This document shows positions 37,861-51,297 of a DNA stretch of 64,000 bases, piece by piece (the stretch's first letter is position 1; each line of letters opens with the position of its first letter). Where the stretch lies: assembly GCA_964304625.1 (NCBI GenBank), contig OZ199838.1, positions 3,596,001 to 3,660,000 of the forward strand, in the 5' to 3' direction. The notes under the pieces are model-generated. The model had not been told where the DNA came from. It searched no databases and saw nothing but the letters and a program-made list of their open reading frames with translations. The stretch comes from Kudoa neothunni (taxonomy: Eukaryota > Cnidaria). A program made the translations under genes and the position numbers.

Positions 37861-39253
37861 ATAGAAGAATGTTGGGGACGGTTAAAACTCAAAATATTTA
37901 AAATAAAATAATGTAGATTTTCAAAAATTTAGTATATCGCAATTTTTAATAACCATAAAAATCATAATTAACACCAGTTTTTAACTACTGTTAATTATTT
38001 CCAAACTCTATGAGCCAAAATATTAACTCAATAATTAACTAAATAATTAACTTTAATTAAATATAACAAGATATCTCAAATTATTTGCAAATATTACCTA
38101 CAAATAAGAGTTGTTATAATATGGATGATATGGATGAGGTTGCACACGCATATACACAATTTAGAACCAAATTTCCCCGTAACAATAATGAGAATCTGAA
38201 ATTAATCAAAAAATATTAAAAATAGTATTAAATAAAAAAATAGATATAATTTGGAATAAAATCATTAGAAACAGTCATCGAAAAATAAATATTCGCGCAT
38301 GCATCACGCGCACGCAAATAATTTCACCACTACTCAACCGCAAAGGCGTATCATCTGTTTAGATTTTATAATGGATCCGAGTTGATTAAAATAATTCACA
38401 CCGCCCACAAGTTCATCACATCAAAAAAACGATATTTTCAGGTTACAATATCTAGAGTCAACGACGGTGCAATTCATTGTTATATTGTTTACAGTTGGAC
38501 AACTAACAATAGAACCTCAGATTATGGGTTTAATCCAAAATCGTGAATAATATATAATGCGAATCGTTAAAATGGATGGAAATAAATTGAACACGACAAA
38601 AAAATTTGATCAAATGCTGACTAACATGATAAGCTCACGAGAAGATATCTATGAATGGGCGGGCGGTATGATGTTTTCAGTGAAACGAAAGTGGCTATCC
38701 GCTTCAACAAACACCATACACCTAATCGACTTAAGTGATTATAATGACGAGTACAAAAATAAAATCAGATTATGTTAGAGTCGGAGTAGGTCGCAATAAT
38801 TGGTGTGATAAATTGTATACACGTTCGCCCATAATATTGGCAGGAAAATATTCCGACATGCGCAAAAAATGTATTAACCTTAAAATCAAGTTCAACCTCT
38901 CATCAAATTGAAACTAATCCACCATAACAAACATAAAAATTGTTTGAATATCGATTTATTGTGGCTATAAATGTGTAACCAACTAAAATGAATAAATAAG
39001 CGAAGGAGGTATTAACGATGATGGGATCATTGTCGGCGTGGCGAAGCTTTATCATCGTTAATCCCTATTGGCGGTTGCATCTACGTGTGTGTCGGGTAGT
39101 GAACAGCGAGGTTTTACCGTTGAGGGTGTATTCAATAGGTAGGAAAGTTTCTACGAGACCGCTGGCACTAAAGCGTTGAATTGATTTTAGTGTAATTTTC
39201 TTGTGTATTGAAAACCGCCACAGCAACAACAATCTCAACTACAATTAACTAAG
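37861..39253. other. Spacer upstream of the RB-family gene
   Basis: Mostly AT-rich. An open frame of 73 codons at 38557-38778 (MRIVKMDGNKLNTTKKF...) has fairly coding-like composition but no recognised domain. The less AT-rich patch at 39000-39250, just before the pocket-protein start, is the likely promoter/5' UTR. Confidence 0.5.
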
Positions 39254-42200
39254 ATGAATAGTGACCATTCAGTGTCATCGAATATGTTGAATGTTGTGAA
39301 ATCGGAACCAAAAACTTCAATATCAAAAATTTCAAAGTTTGAGATGGTTCTCAACACCGAAGAGTCTATAAAAGTGTTCAAGGAGTTATGTCAATTGTTG
39401 GATATTAGTGAGCAGTTGGTTGCATTATCTATCAAAGATTATAACGCGGTGAAGTCATGTTTTATTCTACAGGTACATGGCAATCATAATGCAATTAATC
39501 TACTGAGAAATGATGCTAAAGGATTTCATAAATTTTAGGGAGATCAAAAATTGTGGCTAATATGTGCCTTGTATGGGCTTGTTTTATCGATATCGAATAG
39601 TGGCGTGTCAGCTGCAGCGTTTGCGAAAAATAACAACAACAACAGCAGCAGCAGCGCAACAAATCAACCAGCACCGAACAACTATCTAATGATGGATATA
39701 CCGATCCATAATCGTAAACCAAACGTACCAAATTACACCAATTCATCATGCACTATCAACGCTTCTACCGCTATTGGCGGTAATGTTTCTGGGTCAAATG
39801 ACAAAGGGTCGTATCAACAGAATGTTTCTAATTCTATCAGCAGCAACAATCCACCAATATCAATCGTTTCACAGTTGTCGGACAATAGCGAAAGTGTTTC
39901 ATTGCTGAGTAGATTGCTTCGTCTTATAAAAGTAAATGTGAATTTCTTTTTTTCCAAATTCAACAACTGGATGCGAATGATCGATCTACCGAAACACGTA
40001 ACCCAGTTGATATCATCAGTGGAAATGTCGGAAGGTGTTTCGTGTGTTTTGTTTCAAAAATATGTGCAACTGTTCAATCTATTTTTCCGAACTCCTGATG
40101 AATACGCGTTAATCGATTTGAAAAGCAACAAGCGCAAAACCAGAAAGCGATCGTGTGATGCAAATGAATTGTTTCATTTTTGTTGGATGCTATTTGTTGC
40201 CACAAAAGAGTTGATATCTGTTGTGTACGATGTGTCCAGTGGGTTCCATTTGTTGTTACATAGCATTCGATTCGCCTTTATGAACGTGATCCACGAGAGT
40301 GATCTCTCATCAAAGTTGCTTTTACCCTCGTTCACCGAGGATGATGAACAATTCAATGTGGTGAGAAATTATTCGGTGGAAGAGTTGGAAGGATTTTTCT
40401 ATGATGTGCTGACTGCTAATAGTGTTCGTTTTGTGAGGGAGGAAGCCGAGAATAGTTATCATCGTATATTTGTCCCAGCACTTGAATTTATTCAACAACA
40501 ACATCATTTTGTGTTCAATTTGATATCAATGAAATCCGCTCTCGAACCCGAACACATTACATCCAATCTGTATTCTATTTTTTAATTTGTTGTTGTTGTG
40601 TGTATTGATGGAAAATGTTATTTAGAAAATATCTCATTGAATTTTATCGAGACTATCGTGTTCTCCATTTTGGTATTGATGAAATGGAATACGTGAAATT
40701 GCTCTACAATAAATCTATGTTTGTTCCGTTGGTTATGAGCCAACAAACAGCTACCACTACTAATTCTTGTGGTCTTCCTTGTGAGTCGTCAATTGCAACA
40801 TCCGACCTATTCTTTCGTTCCAACAGCAACAACAACAACAATAACAACCACAACAATGACGGTTCATTAGGCTCCTCTCAGATTGATTCGTTGAAGGTAG
40901 TTTTTGTCATGTCTAATTTTTATTTTAAAATCGATTGTAGGATTCCGCTCTCAAACAGGAATGTCATCCCACCACTAACACTCATCAGGACGAATTGTCG
41001 TTGTAAGATTGTGTGTGTACGTGTTTACGCTTTGTTAATTTTCACTCAATTAATAGATCGTTGTCACCCGAAAACTATGTCATAAATCTCATGAGTTTAT
41101 TAAAGAAACTAGTCTACAACAACGATGGTTCCAACTATAAGAATTTGTTGGAAAATTTGCTAGAGTAATAATTACACATTTGTTACCAACCAATTACATA
41201 CAATATACTTTTATCTAATGTGATTAACTCGTTTAGGACTAATTCTTTCAATGTCGCCTTACGTAAAGCAACATCACTCCCCGAATCGGCTCTTGATATC
41301 TTCCAAAAAGCCATAAATGATGAAAACTCACAACACAATGTTGAATCTTGGGATATCTGCGTTGATATGTATTATAAAGTATGTGTTTATCATTACAATA
41401 TTAGTTAGTGTGATATTAATATGTGTTCTTGTTGTTTCTTTTGTAGATGTTGTATTCTACTGTTGAGAACGAAATTTCCAAAAGCCCAAACACCGACAAT
41501 ATTCAACATGTTATGGTAACTTTTGTGTTCAAGTTTTTATGGATTGTGTTAATTACAATGGGTCGATTTAGTCCTTTATTTCGTCACATGACTTCCATAA
41601 ATCACTTCTCACCGTATGTTTTGATATCTTCATCTTTGTGAACAATATCCAAAAGTACTACTACCACTGCTATTTTGTTCGTGTCCATTGTTTATTGTTA
41701 GAGGTTGTTGGCGTGTTTAATGTTCAGTTAATTATTGATTACGTGTGGTTAAAATTTTACTAATTGTTTTCACTTAATGAACAATATGGTGTCTATGGGT
41801 TTTTTGTTTTAATAATTGCTTTTATTTTTTTACTTAATTGTGGTTGAAATTAAGTCACGTGCACATGAACGTATGCATGTATTATATACAGTAGGCAACC
41901 GGTAATAAACACCAAAGCTGCGTGCGCGTGTTATTTTATTTCGCGTTTTATCTATTTTTCAGAATAAGTATTATATCGTTTATTTAAAAAGAATGACAAA
42001 ACATTATTACGATTGTTTGGCCGAAAAATAATTTGCAATTTTTATTGTTATCTTATTTATGGATAAAATATTTATATCCTTTTACATTGGGATAAAATCC
42101 AGTGAATGGTCAGTTCAGTATAATTATAAACACTATTTTACGCCTTATTCACTTTTTAGCGCAATATAAAAAAAATTTTTACGTTTAAATCGTGTAATCC

Positions 42201-45200
42201 TTTTTTATCTGCACCTATAACATTGTTTTGAAATTAAATTTATTCTATTTTCATTTCGTTCAAAAATTCAACCTTCATGATTAAAATTTTTCCCTCGTTT
42301 CCAATGAAAACAATTTAATCTACATGGTTAAATTTAAAATGTGCGTTTTATCGATTGGTCACGTGATATAACAGATTGGAAATTTCCCAGTTTAATTCTA
42401 AAATATTTTCAATCATTTTATCTTGTTACCATCACAAAAATATTATAAAACGTTTCACTCAATACAATCCAATCATTGACCAGGCCCTACCGATGAAATT
42501 GCATATTATCAGTTGCTTACTCGTACTGTAGTTATAATATTTTTAATAGATTTGACATTAATTTTTCTCCCTGACACGATCTTAATTTTATCTGCGCTTA
42601 TCACAGTCGTTAAGTTGTGATATTTTAAATGAACGGTAATTTAATTTATAATATGACTTATCAACTCTTAATGTGATATTTTTAACTTTTATTATCTTTG
42701 TTAATAACATGTTTTCCGGTTTCAATTAACGAATCGGTTTCTATGCTTTGATTGTCCACCTTCCGGTGGAAATTAATACACCCTAGTTATGAATTAATAG
42801 GACGGAAGAAAAAATTGATCATCCTACGGTAATGTGATAATATGGGAATATGTTAATATGATAATATTAGTGTTGATTTCGATGGAGTTTATATTTCTTT
42901 ATTTTATTTTTATCAAATTGTTAATGGTTGTATATTATACCTTGGAGAGAGAATTTAAATAAAATATCGTTGTTATTTCGGTTGATTATTTTTACAATTA
43001 TTTTCGACTTTAAACCTGTTTAAGTTTTGAATGTAAATAAACTTTATGTAAACCTTTGAGGACTATCTTCGGCTCCACGCGCCGCCTAGCCTTGAAATCA
43101 TTTCGTCATTAAATTGGTCATATTTTTGTAGTTTCGCCGGAACTTTTACCAATTTTATTACACTAATCGACAAGTAATACTTTTTTTAAATGTAGTTGAA
43201 ACATTAGCAACAAAAATAAAATGTAACATGTTTGTTAATATAATTTATTTAAAAAATACTAGAAAGGTGGACTCGTGAAGCCCCATGTTGGACTGCCAAA
43301 GCTTTGGCTTTTCCCCAAAATCTTGAGGTTTTTTTTCATTTTTTACAATACCTTTAGGTTTTATTTAAAACACATAAACATTGAATAATAACAAATTTTG
43401 TTATCTGCGACACTAATTTTTACATCTTTAATAATGTATCCTATTCAGATTATATCATGCAAGGTTTAAATATTCACAAGATTGAACGACGGCACATTAT
43501 TAGAAAATTTTAACGTTATTCCAAAATATATCTTGAAGTATGAAGTGATTAATTGTGTGTATATTGATCTATACTAGACATTAAATATGAGTATGAGTGA
43601 GCGTTCGCGCCAAAAAACTGCAATAATACGACGATAAATATAAATTTAATATCTGAAGACGTAATTATAGAGTGGGAAGAAGATTAAAAGCTTTCGTAGA
43701 TACGATTCTATTTTTTGTTGTTCTTTAAACTGGAGTTTTTCTCGACCTTGGGTTTTTTAAACCCTGCTGGCAGTCTTGAGCCCAACGTTGGCCTCAAAGT
43801 GCTAATAGAAGGACTTTATCTCTTAATATTATAATTTTAAATCTAATTATTTAAAGATGACCCTTGCTATTAATCTGCTTCAGATTGGACCATAAGTATC
43901 ATGCTCACTTACTCTACTCCTATTTTTACTCCCTTGGTTCCTCTGATAAGTGAGAGATTCTGTTTATCTTTCAGAGATTTTACCATTAGCTATCAGGAAA
44001 ATTTTTTGTTTGCGATGAATTAAGTTTGGCATAACTAATGAACACTTTTTTACAATTTTCTGAATAAACTGAAGATTTTAATTTTTTTCAAAATTTTAAT
44101 TTGAAGGAAAATGTTCAGGGTTTTTTAATCACTGGATTACCTTTTTGATTATTTTTAAGTTTAATGTAATTTTTAGCTATTTTTATGCAAATTTTCGCTT
44201 CAATCTCCTAAGAATCGAAACATTATTGACAGAATGTCATGGTCGTTGTTCGATAGAAATCCATATTCTAATTTTATTATTTACTAGCTCGAAAAACCTG
44301 GCGTTTACTGGGAACGGACCAATTTAAATTAAAAAAATATTAATCCCTTGGTATAACATATAACCCCTTTGCTGTACAGAATAAACTCATAACTTTCTTA
44401 TACCATCATACTTTCAACAATCATATTAAGTAATAAAATCTGTTGTATGGAATTGCCCGGCTTCGCAACATAGTGAGATTATTTATTTACAAAAATGCAA
44501 ATAATCTTGTCTTTTAACTGACCCGTTGATTAAAGTATTCAAGGCATACTTTAATCGTAATATCGTCCTTTTCACTTTCTCGTTGAGTGGATTTTATTTT
44601 CATCTAGAAATCGCAAGATCTCACAACTCGTGTAGCGTATTAATCGCTTTAACTAAACACTCGAAGAACCAACTAATCTGATATTTTTTACAGTTTTGGA
44701 CGTAGGGTAAACGAGAAAACTACATTTTAAATTCATATGAAAAATGATGAACACTTATCTCGTATTAAACATGTGAAGTAAATAATTTTTCAACGTGATT
44801 GTTTGTTTCCCCTGACTTCGCAGAGAAAAACGCCATAGATCATTTCAACCGCATTCGAATAATATAAAACAACATATTGCAGCCTTATAATTGAGAAAGC
44901 AGTGGAAAATAAAAGTTATTTACGCTTATCACTGTATTCTACTTAAGTCACATGATAACGTGATTTTATTATTGTTGGCTCAAATCTGTATGTACAAATG
45001 ATTTACACTACTAATTCACCACTTATTAAGCTATCATATAACTACATTTTATTTCTGTAGTTAATTTTGTATTTTTTAAATTAAAAAATAATCTCAAGTA
45101 GTCAAAAAAATCTATGTATAAGAAAATGTACTCGCGAACACACATATTGTTAGACAGACACACGTACACTGCAACTTTATATATTTATAGGTAGATAGAT

Positions 45201-47817
45201 TTAAAGATGCTATAATGACAATATTTAATTTCCTTGATTCGACTAATATCCGACTAATAAGGAATAAAAAACCTTAAATTCAACAATAATGATTTTCACA
45301 CTCTTATGCGGATATTTGAATATTTCATCAAATAAAAGTGTTTGCTGAATATTACAGGTTGTTTAAAAATTATTGTCGTGACAAATTAATATGTCTTTCT
45401 TTATTATTTATATCCTTAAGTTATTATATTGCTGTGTATAATTTAATATTCTATAAAGCTTCTCACGCTGTTTATTTTGAATTCCTTTGTTGTATTTAAC
45501 ATGAAAGGTTTCAATTGTTTTAATATTAATCATGGAATATCTTGTATTTAATTAAATTGGATTTATAACGCCAACAACCGCTTAAATATTACGAGTTGAT
45601 CTTGAATTATGTTTGAATAGACCCTTTCCATGGATATGCAAATTATTTGATATTGAACCCTTTTATCTAACTCAGGTGATTACCGCCCATTTTTGCTAAC
45701 CTTGAATTTGACGTTGTATTTATTGAAATAAAGTGCATTGAATTGGTGATCAAATATGAACCCAAACTTCCACGTGCAGTTGCAAAACATCTCACAATAG
45801 TATGGAATTTTAGTTGGAGTTGGTTAATATGTTGTTGTAGCTTGAAGAAGATATCGTTAGTTGCCATGGTTGGGCTCCCACTTCACCTATATACGCACGT
45901 CTTGACTCCCAAATTAACGCTGCGAACGAAATTCCATCTGCCACTTCGTATACCGAAGATCATTTGAATTCGTTTCTGCCGTTTTTTTGTAATGTAAGAA
46001 TTGAGGGAGTGTTGGACTATGATGAGACACTTGTCAACATAAGCGAACCCCTCTTTGACAAATCCGAATTGTTGAATGGTATGATTTTTTTATAATAAAT
46101 ATATGACGTTCCAGTTTGGATCGAGTTTTTGGTACAATCATATTATAAAACTCTCTGATGAACTGGTATATTATTGGCTGAACCTATTGATTTTTTCGAG
46201 TTCACATGAATTATTCCTTTCATGTTGAATCGTGGTGATATTGATAGTAGCGCCTACATTATCTATCAAAAAATTATACTTTTTTGTGTGTTATCATAAT
46301 TTTTGTTTAGTGGGTGGTTATCATGAACAAAATTTTATGTCCAACAAGTTTTGTGGTGTTGAAGTGTGCTACTATGTGAAACCATCATCCAATAAAGTGA
46401 TTTCGTCAACTGTATCTATTTTCTACCAAAAAGTAGTTGTTATTTATTCTTCAGTTTAATCAACTAGTACTTGTTTTAGGTATATCATATTGTACTAACG
46501 AGATTAAATGATTTTGGGATAAAATTAAAATTGTCCAGAGGTGAAAAAGCACTGTAATAAGTTTGATCTATTGTACATGAACGAAATTTAAATTCATTTA
46601 GCATATGGAAGTGTATGGAATACATGCTAGTCTTCCATACATATTTGATGAAAGATCATCATCTTGACCAACTACTCATCTGTTCCATTTACACCGTTAT
46701 GAAAGTAGTGAACCGTCCTGTTAGTTTTGAAAGAATTCTACAACATTATGAGAGTCAACCTCAAGCCAAGTTGTCATTATCGAGACAGGTTTCGTCGTCC
46801 ATTATCAACACATTACTACACAACAGTTCGTTGTCGATAAATTTCAGTGTTTCGCTTGAGAATAACTCCATCAAAGCATTTATTAGTGCACCAAATGCTC
46901 GATCGCTGGGCACCGTGGTTGGTAATGTGGCTGGAAATAACTCCAATATTGTTAATGCCAGTGAAAATAATCCCTCAAATCCTGATTTCAACTCTGTAAA
47001 AACTTTTGTTCCGGTTGGAGCTTCTATTACATATGTTGTGAGTGATGAGACTCGAAATCGTTTATTGGAATTTTTCACTTCAAGACAATTGTCGGCCATG
47101 GGTGATGAAATTTGCGATATTATCCAATTCTACAACAAGGTTACACTTAGATTCTTCTCACATTCGCGTGATATATATATTCTTCCTTAGATATTCTCTC
47201 ACATTGTTCAACGTTTTGCAAATGAGATGGCACAATTCTTTATTGTGAGGAATTGTATTTGGAAAATTAGATATTTATGTGGTTATTTAGCAAAAAAGGA
47301 TTGTAGTCGAACCCTACCCTGTACTTAAAACTAACTCACTTGTGTCCCCACTTAGGATCTCTTCTAACTATGCTGTGTTTGTTTCTCCTATGAAACTCAC
47401 TAATGTGTCTAGTGGTCATTACAATCCCGACCAACCACCTACTCCTTTCTTCAACAATAAATTCAGACATCACAACCTTGGAAATAGTAGTATCCGGTTC
47501 AATCTGGCTAGCGACAAAAGTCCCCTGGTATGTACGTACCGATCGATTATTTTTCTTTTATGAATTTTGTAATATATTAGCTTTGTTGTAATTTTAAATC
47601 TTTACTAAAATGTCGTTTATATTTTGTTGGCATGACTGTTGTTATGTAGGTCTGCCGAGAAATCAACCGATTTGTTTCTGAGACTAAACGCGATGCCGAT
47701 TTTACCTCGTTCCCCTCTTCATCTAATCCTGTGAGACGTCGGCTAATGATCGATGAGGAAGAAACTCGGAAAGTCCCAAAAATTTCTGGAGTTACCAACA
47801 CTGAAGCCATTAAATAA
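39254..47817 (+). CDS. Retinoblastoma-family pocket protein (RBL1/RBL2-like)
   Basis: Sixteen exons: 39254-39472, 39539-40569, 40626-40896, 40941-41002, 41057-41164, 41237-41378, 41447-41515, 41572-41644, 45684-45799, 45841-46078, 46311-46432, 46480-46553, 46602-47139, 47191-47244, 47291-47527, 47650-47817; 3522 nt, 1173 aa, near p107/p130 size. Seen: N-terminal RB domain (ANELFHFCWMLFVATKELI), a Gly/Tyr-poor Asn-rich spacer, pocket A (FHKSLLTVCFDIFIFVN; IELVIKYEPKLPRAVAKHL; WAPTSPIYARL), pocket B (SIFYQKVYHIVLTRLNDFG; IWKCMEYMLVFHTYLMKDHH; HLDQLLICSIYTVMKVV; GDEICDIIQFYNKIFSHIV) and the C-terminal motif YAVFVSPMK seen in RB proteins. It should bind E2F/DP and repress cell-cycle genes. Fifteen introns; fourteen are short, while 41645-45683 is 4039 bp, carries MITEs and has no usable gt/ag pair in frame (see findings). 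An Asn/Ser-rich run near the N-terminus and another in exon 3 are low-complexity. Confidence 0.93.
43050..43303 (-). mobile_element. Second copy of the TTAA MITE, decayed
   Basis: The sequence aligns with the reverse complement of the copy at 566-812 over its full length: ctttgaggactatcttcggctccacgcgcc against CCCTTTAAGGACAACCTTGG...CCACACGCC, a shared interior (tttcgcc, atactttttttaa), and a right end with the same start of inverted repeat. Neither end keeps an exact TTAA. More mutated than copy 1. Confidence 0.7.
43738..43800. mobile_element. Third related MITE end
   Basis: gaccttgggttttttaaaccctgctggcagtcttgagcccaacgttggcctcaaag repeats the right-end type seen at 43265-43303. It suggests another partial copy beside or nested with the one at 43050; its left boundary is unclear. 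Confidence 0.4.
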
Positions 47818-48090
47818 TATCGTACGTCTATTATTCTATTACTAAAAAGTCGTATAAACAAACTCTATTTTTAATCATCACACATCTCGCCTGTTTCTGT
47901 TCGTTTCAGTTTAAAATATTTTTTCGTCGTATTCTTCATTTTTTCTAAATACTGCTTGTTTTTTCAATTTTTTGCTCTTTACTAAAAGTTTACTCGAATT
48001 GCTCTTGATGGATTAACGTTTGCTTAGTTTTATTTTTTCCTTTCGCGCACCCTAACCTAACCTAAACCAATTAACCTTCCCTGTACTGAG
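47818..48090. other. 3' flank of the RB-family gene
   Basis: T-rich 3' UTR/spacer. Two and a half CCTAA units at 48050-48066 are too few to be telomeric. Confidence 0.5.
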
Positions 48091-49085
48091 AGAAAAAAAA
48101 TTACCCCTTGCCGAACCGAGGTGGGGCACCCAGCGACCCCAGAAGAATTCAATGTTATTGACATTTGACTGCGCTTGAATTATTATTAATTAATTTATTA
48201 TATAGTAATTAGCTAATAAAAACCAAAATTTAACTGATTTTTATTTCCCTCCTTACAAAAAATGGCATTGTTTGTAAGCCGCATCATTTTGTACACAAAA
48301 TGAAATGCATGGGTTTAAGTCGACAGCATTCATTCAAGCGATAGTGATTTCTTTGTAGACATATTTCGTGTGCTTATCATAAAACTTAAAAAAACAAAAG
48401 TTTATCATTATTATGCCACCAACAACAAACCACACATCTAAAATCATCTGAAATCATCTAAAATCTAAAAGTAACTTTCGGTTGTGGTCGGTATAAGCAG
48501 ATTTTGGATAACAACGACGCAAAATATTCTGTTTTTGCTGTTTGTTGAATTCTTCAGTCATAATTTGTTACGTTTTAAAATTTACTCGCTTTTAAATTTC
48601 GCTCTTTATATTTATTTGAAGAACAGAAAAGTAATAATTTAATTTTTGGTTATGTGAATGTAATATCAGAAAATTCATATTATGAAACATTGTGATCACG
48701 GCGTGATGAATCTTTAATGAGTTGATTTATTTTCTCAGTCATAATTTTTAAGCACAATACTAATTTTCTTAAATATTATCAAAAAGTAACTAAATGTTTT
48801 CTACTGGCGGAGGATTAACACTACCTTGTGAAATTAATTTTCGTAAATCTCCAAAAAATCTGACCACAGTAAAGTCTAACATTTCTGGTGATAATATAAG
48901 AACATAATAAATTTTAAACTGTTAAAAATAATTAAATAAACAATATATCAGAATTCAGTAACTTTTATTGATTAAAAGGAAGCCTTGAAACACGAAACAG
49001 GCATACAGAAAATATTAGGGAAAATAATTTAGTTTCTATGAACAAAATGCGTCCTTTGAGGTCACTGAGTGGCCCATCACAGTGT
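48080..49085. mobile_element. Possible piggyBac-type non-autonomous element
   Basis: Left patch gaggtggggcacccagcgac (about 48118-48137) is an imperfect inverted match of the right patch gaggtcactgagtggcccatc (about 49058-49078). The GGGCACCCAGCGACCC palindrome-like core resembles the ends of Looper/piggyBac-type elements, and TTAA lies at 48069. The roughly 1-kb interior is AT-rich with no transposase. Exact ends and target duplications are not established. Confidence 0.4.
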
Positions 49086-49951
49086 GATATTTTACATCTA
49101 TAAAATTTCCAGAAATATTAATTTAAAATATATAATTTAATGTTAGCTTAGCAATGTAAAGATTATTCAGCTACGAAATAATTTTGTCATCCCTAAATCG
49201 AATAATTTTCGCACAAGAGGAAATTTGATTCTAATTAAGAAGCGTTTCGTCAATCAAAATTTATAATACTTAAAATATTTATATAGTTTTAAATAGAATA
49301 AAATAAATATAAAAAAATGTTATGAGTATGGAGAAAGACTCAATATTCAACATGTCTAATCAACAGCTGTTTATAATGACTTATTGTTAATTTTTGTTTC
49401 ATTATAATATCATGAACAAATAAAATGAACATTTATGTACACGAATTACAATCACATTCATATTCCTTCATAGTGAAATGTATAAATCAGTGTTTAACAT
49501 GAGGATTATGTTGTTGACTTCACCACCATATATGCGATTAGAAGAAAAATTTTGATACGCTCCAGATGAGAAGCGCATATAGTGTATATAAGATTTTTTA
49601 GAGCCGCTTTCGACGAAAAAAGTCGTAAAAAACGTTAAAAATGAGGAGCCACACGCTCCACAATTACCAATTATTTAAAGAACCCACAAATTACGCCTGA
49701 CCAATGTGTTAATTAATCCCAAACTTTTTAAGAATGCACACATAATTAACTAATCTTATTATTATGCATTAAAAATAAAAATAACAGCGATAATAAAACT
49801 AAGTTTGAAGTGTAACATCAACTATTTATAAAAAAAGTTGGACAAACAAGAAAGGAGAATCACAGCCGATATAGCAAACAAGGTGTTACTTATATATAGT
49901 TGGTGAGAATAGCAAACCCCCATTAAAAAATCAGGAACATCTAATAATACA
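49086..49951. other. Spacer downstream of bL20m
   Basis: AT-rich, no exon supported. The 3' UTR of the minus-strand gene should occupy the highest part. A 63-codon frame at 49822-50013 overlaps the last exon out of frame and is a shadow. Confidence 0.5.
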
Positions 49952-51297
49952 TCAGCGGTTGCCCTCATTTTCACTGTTGTTTGAATTATCGGACTTTCCA
50001 TCGAACATGGCATCTAATAGAGCGTTGTTACCGTCGGAATTGAAGTTTTTCATCAGTTCTTGGTGGTCTTTATTCGATATGGTGATAAGTTCGTTGAGTG
50101 GGGGCGCGGATTTGTTAAGTTCTATGTTTGAAAAGTAATCAAGCTGACTTCAACTCAAATCAACAACACCCTCTAATGAGGATACATATTTTAAGACCTA
50201 CCATTCTCATCTTCCACAGACATATTTAAGGTTTCTTTTACAAGCGAATTAAAGTCGTTAACCATAGCCATATCTCTAACCTTTTTATTTGATTCATTTC
50301 GCGCCCAATCGATGCAATTATCGACAATATTTTCTTTAAACTATAACACAAAGTTTAATCAGATGCGCATAATTAATGATAGCACATCATTAATTATTGA
50401 TAAATTACTGCAGTGTCTGATTTTGATGGATCAGAATCCAATCTGAGTTGAGTAATTTGGTCTTTGTTTAGGGCGATTCCGTTTTTATCTAGATTCGATA
50501 ACAAAAAAATCACTCCAAAAATCCTACCAAGAAATTCAGGCCTTTTCAACTGGTCTAAATTAACAACACTGATTAGTTGAAATATTGAGAAAAAAATACT
50601 TATTTGATAACCATAATAGTCATTTAACGCCTTAGCGACTTCACTAATTGCCTAAAATAAGTACAGCCTATAAAAATCTAAAAACAACCAACTTTGAATG
50701 AAATAGGTTCATAGATACTAAGATGTTGACATATTTTTTTGTCAACTGAAACCCTATTCTAAGATATGTATAGTTAGAAGGGGGACCAGATCCACAAAAG
50801 AAATAACCCTAAAAAGTTGTCTAGTAAAATCGTTGTAGGGAATTCCACTTTCTGTAGTAGCCCAACGTAACCTAGCGATAAAAGCCTACATCGTATTAAC
50901 ATCAACTTCTCTTTTACACGTGAATTTAACACGAACTTACTTCATGATAAAGTTTTTGTAAATAAGCTGATCTGAATCTGGTTTGATTGCTCAATTTTTT
51001 AAGCACTTTGGCTTTTGCTAATTTGAAGCATCTTTTAAAATGACCACGCTCTCCCTTCAAAAATATATATTAAAAAAAATCGAAATAATTATCAAAAATT
51101 CATCGTGATATATATCAATTAGTAAACTTTTAGGGGATAATAGATCGAATCACAATTCATCAAAAGTATACTTTGGCTAAATCGAAAACCCATTGTCGTT
51201 CACGTCGTTTGACACTTTTTGGAGCTTTGGTCCTAGGCATTAAATTAAAATACAAACGATCGGTGACGACACGTGACGATTTTCGGGGTGAGGGCAT
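49952..51297 (-). CDS. MRPL20: Mitochondrial ribosomal protein L20 (bL20m), extended
   Basis: Seven exons in coding order: 51297-51172, 51054-50941, 50885-50808, 50652-50601, 50554-50409, 50340-50202, 50121-49952; 825 nt, 274 aa, against about 149 for human MRPL20. Signature: basic N-terminus with RVVTDRLYF, then HFKRCFKLAKAKVLKKL, aligned to FRGRKNRCYRLA..TV, and FIARLRWATTESGIPYNDF, aligned to [20 protein letters not shown], with the same spacing. A later block NGIALNKDQITQLRLDSDP corresponds to VELNRKVLADLAIYEP. Two oddities: about 37 residues are inserted between these blocks (exons 4 and 5), and a C-terminal extension of about 90 residues ends in an Asn/Asp/Ser-rich tail. It is predicted in the mitochondrial large subunit. 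An alternative start is Met 51239 (MPRTKAPK). Head to head with TIMM29. Confidence 0.65.

Larger units (their letters stand above)
41645..45683 (+). other. 4-kb RB-gene intron, probable AT-AC type
   Basis: Starts atatcc and ends tgattac. Using these ends the reading frame continues (phase 1) from ...IFVN into ...IFANLEFDVVF, matching pocket A of RB proteins. With the nearest gt/ag pair the frame meets TGA at once. A branch-like ttatctaac lies 13 bases before the end. The intron contains the MITE at 43050-43303 and another related end near 43800. Short open frames inside show no domain. Confidence 0.45.

Noticed and set aside
41645-45683. Whether two separate genes lie on either side of the 4-kb intron
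   Set aside because: Pocket A sequence is split exactly across it and pocket B follows in order, so one RB-family gene is the simpler reading.
48050-48066. CCTAACCTAACCTAA run, telomere-like
   Set aside because: Only about three units, not TTAGGG-type, and in the middle of a gene-bearing region; simple coincidence.
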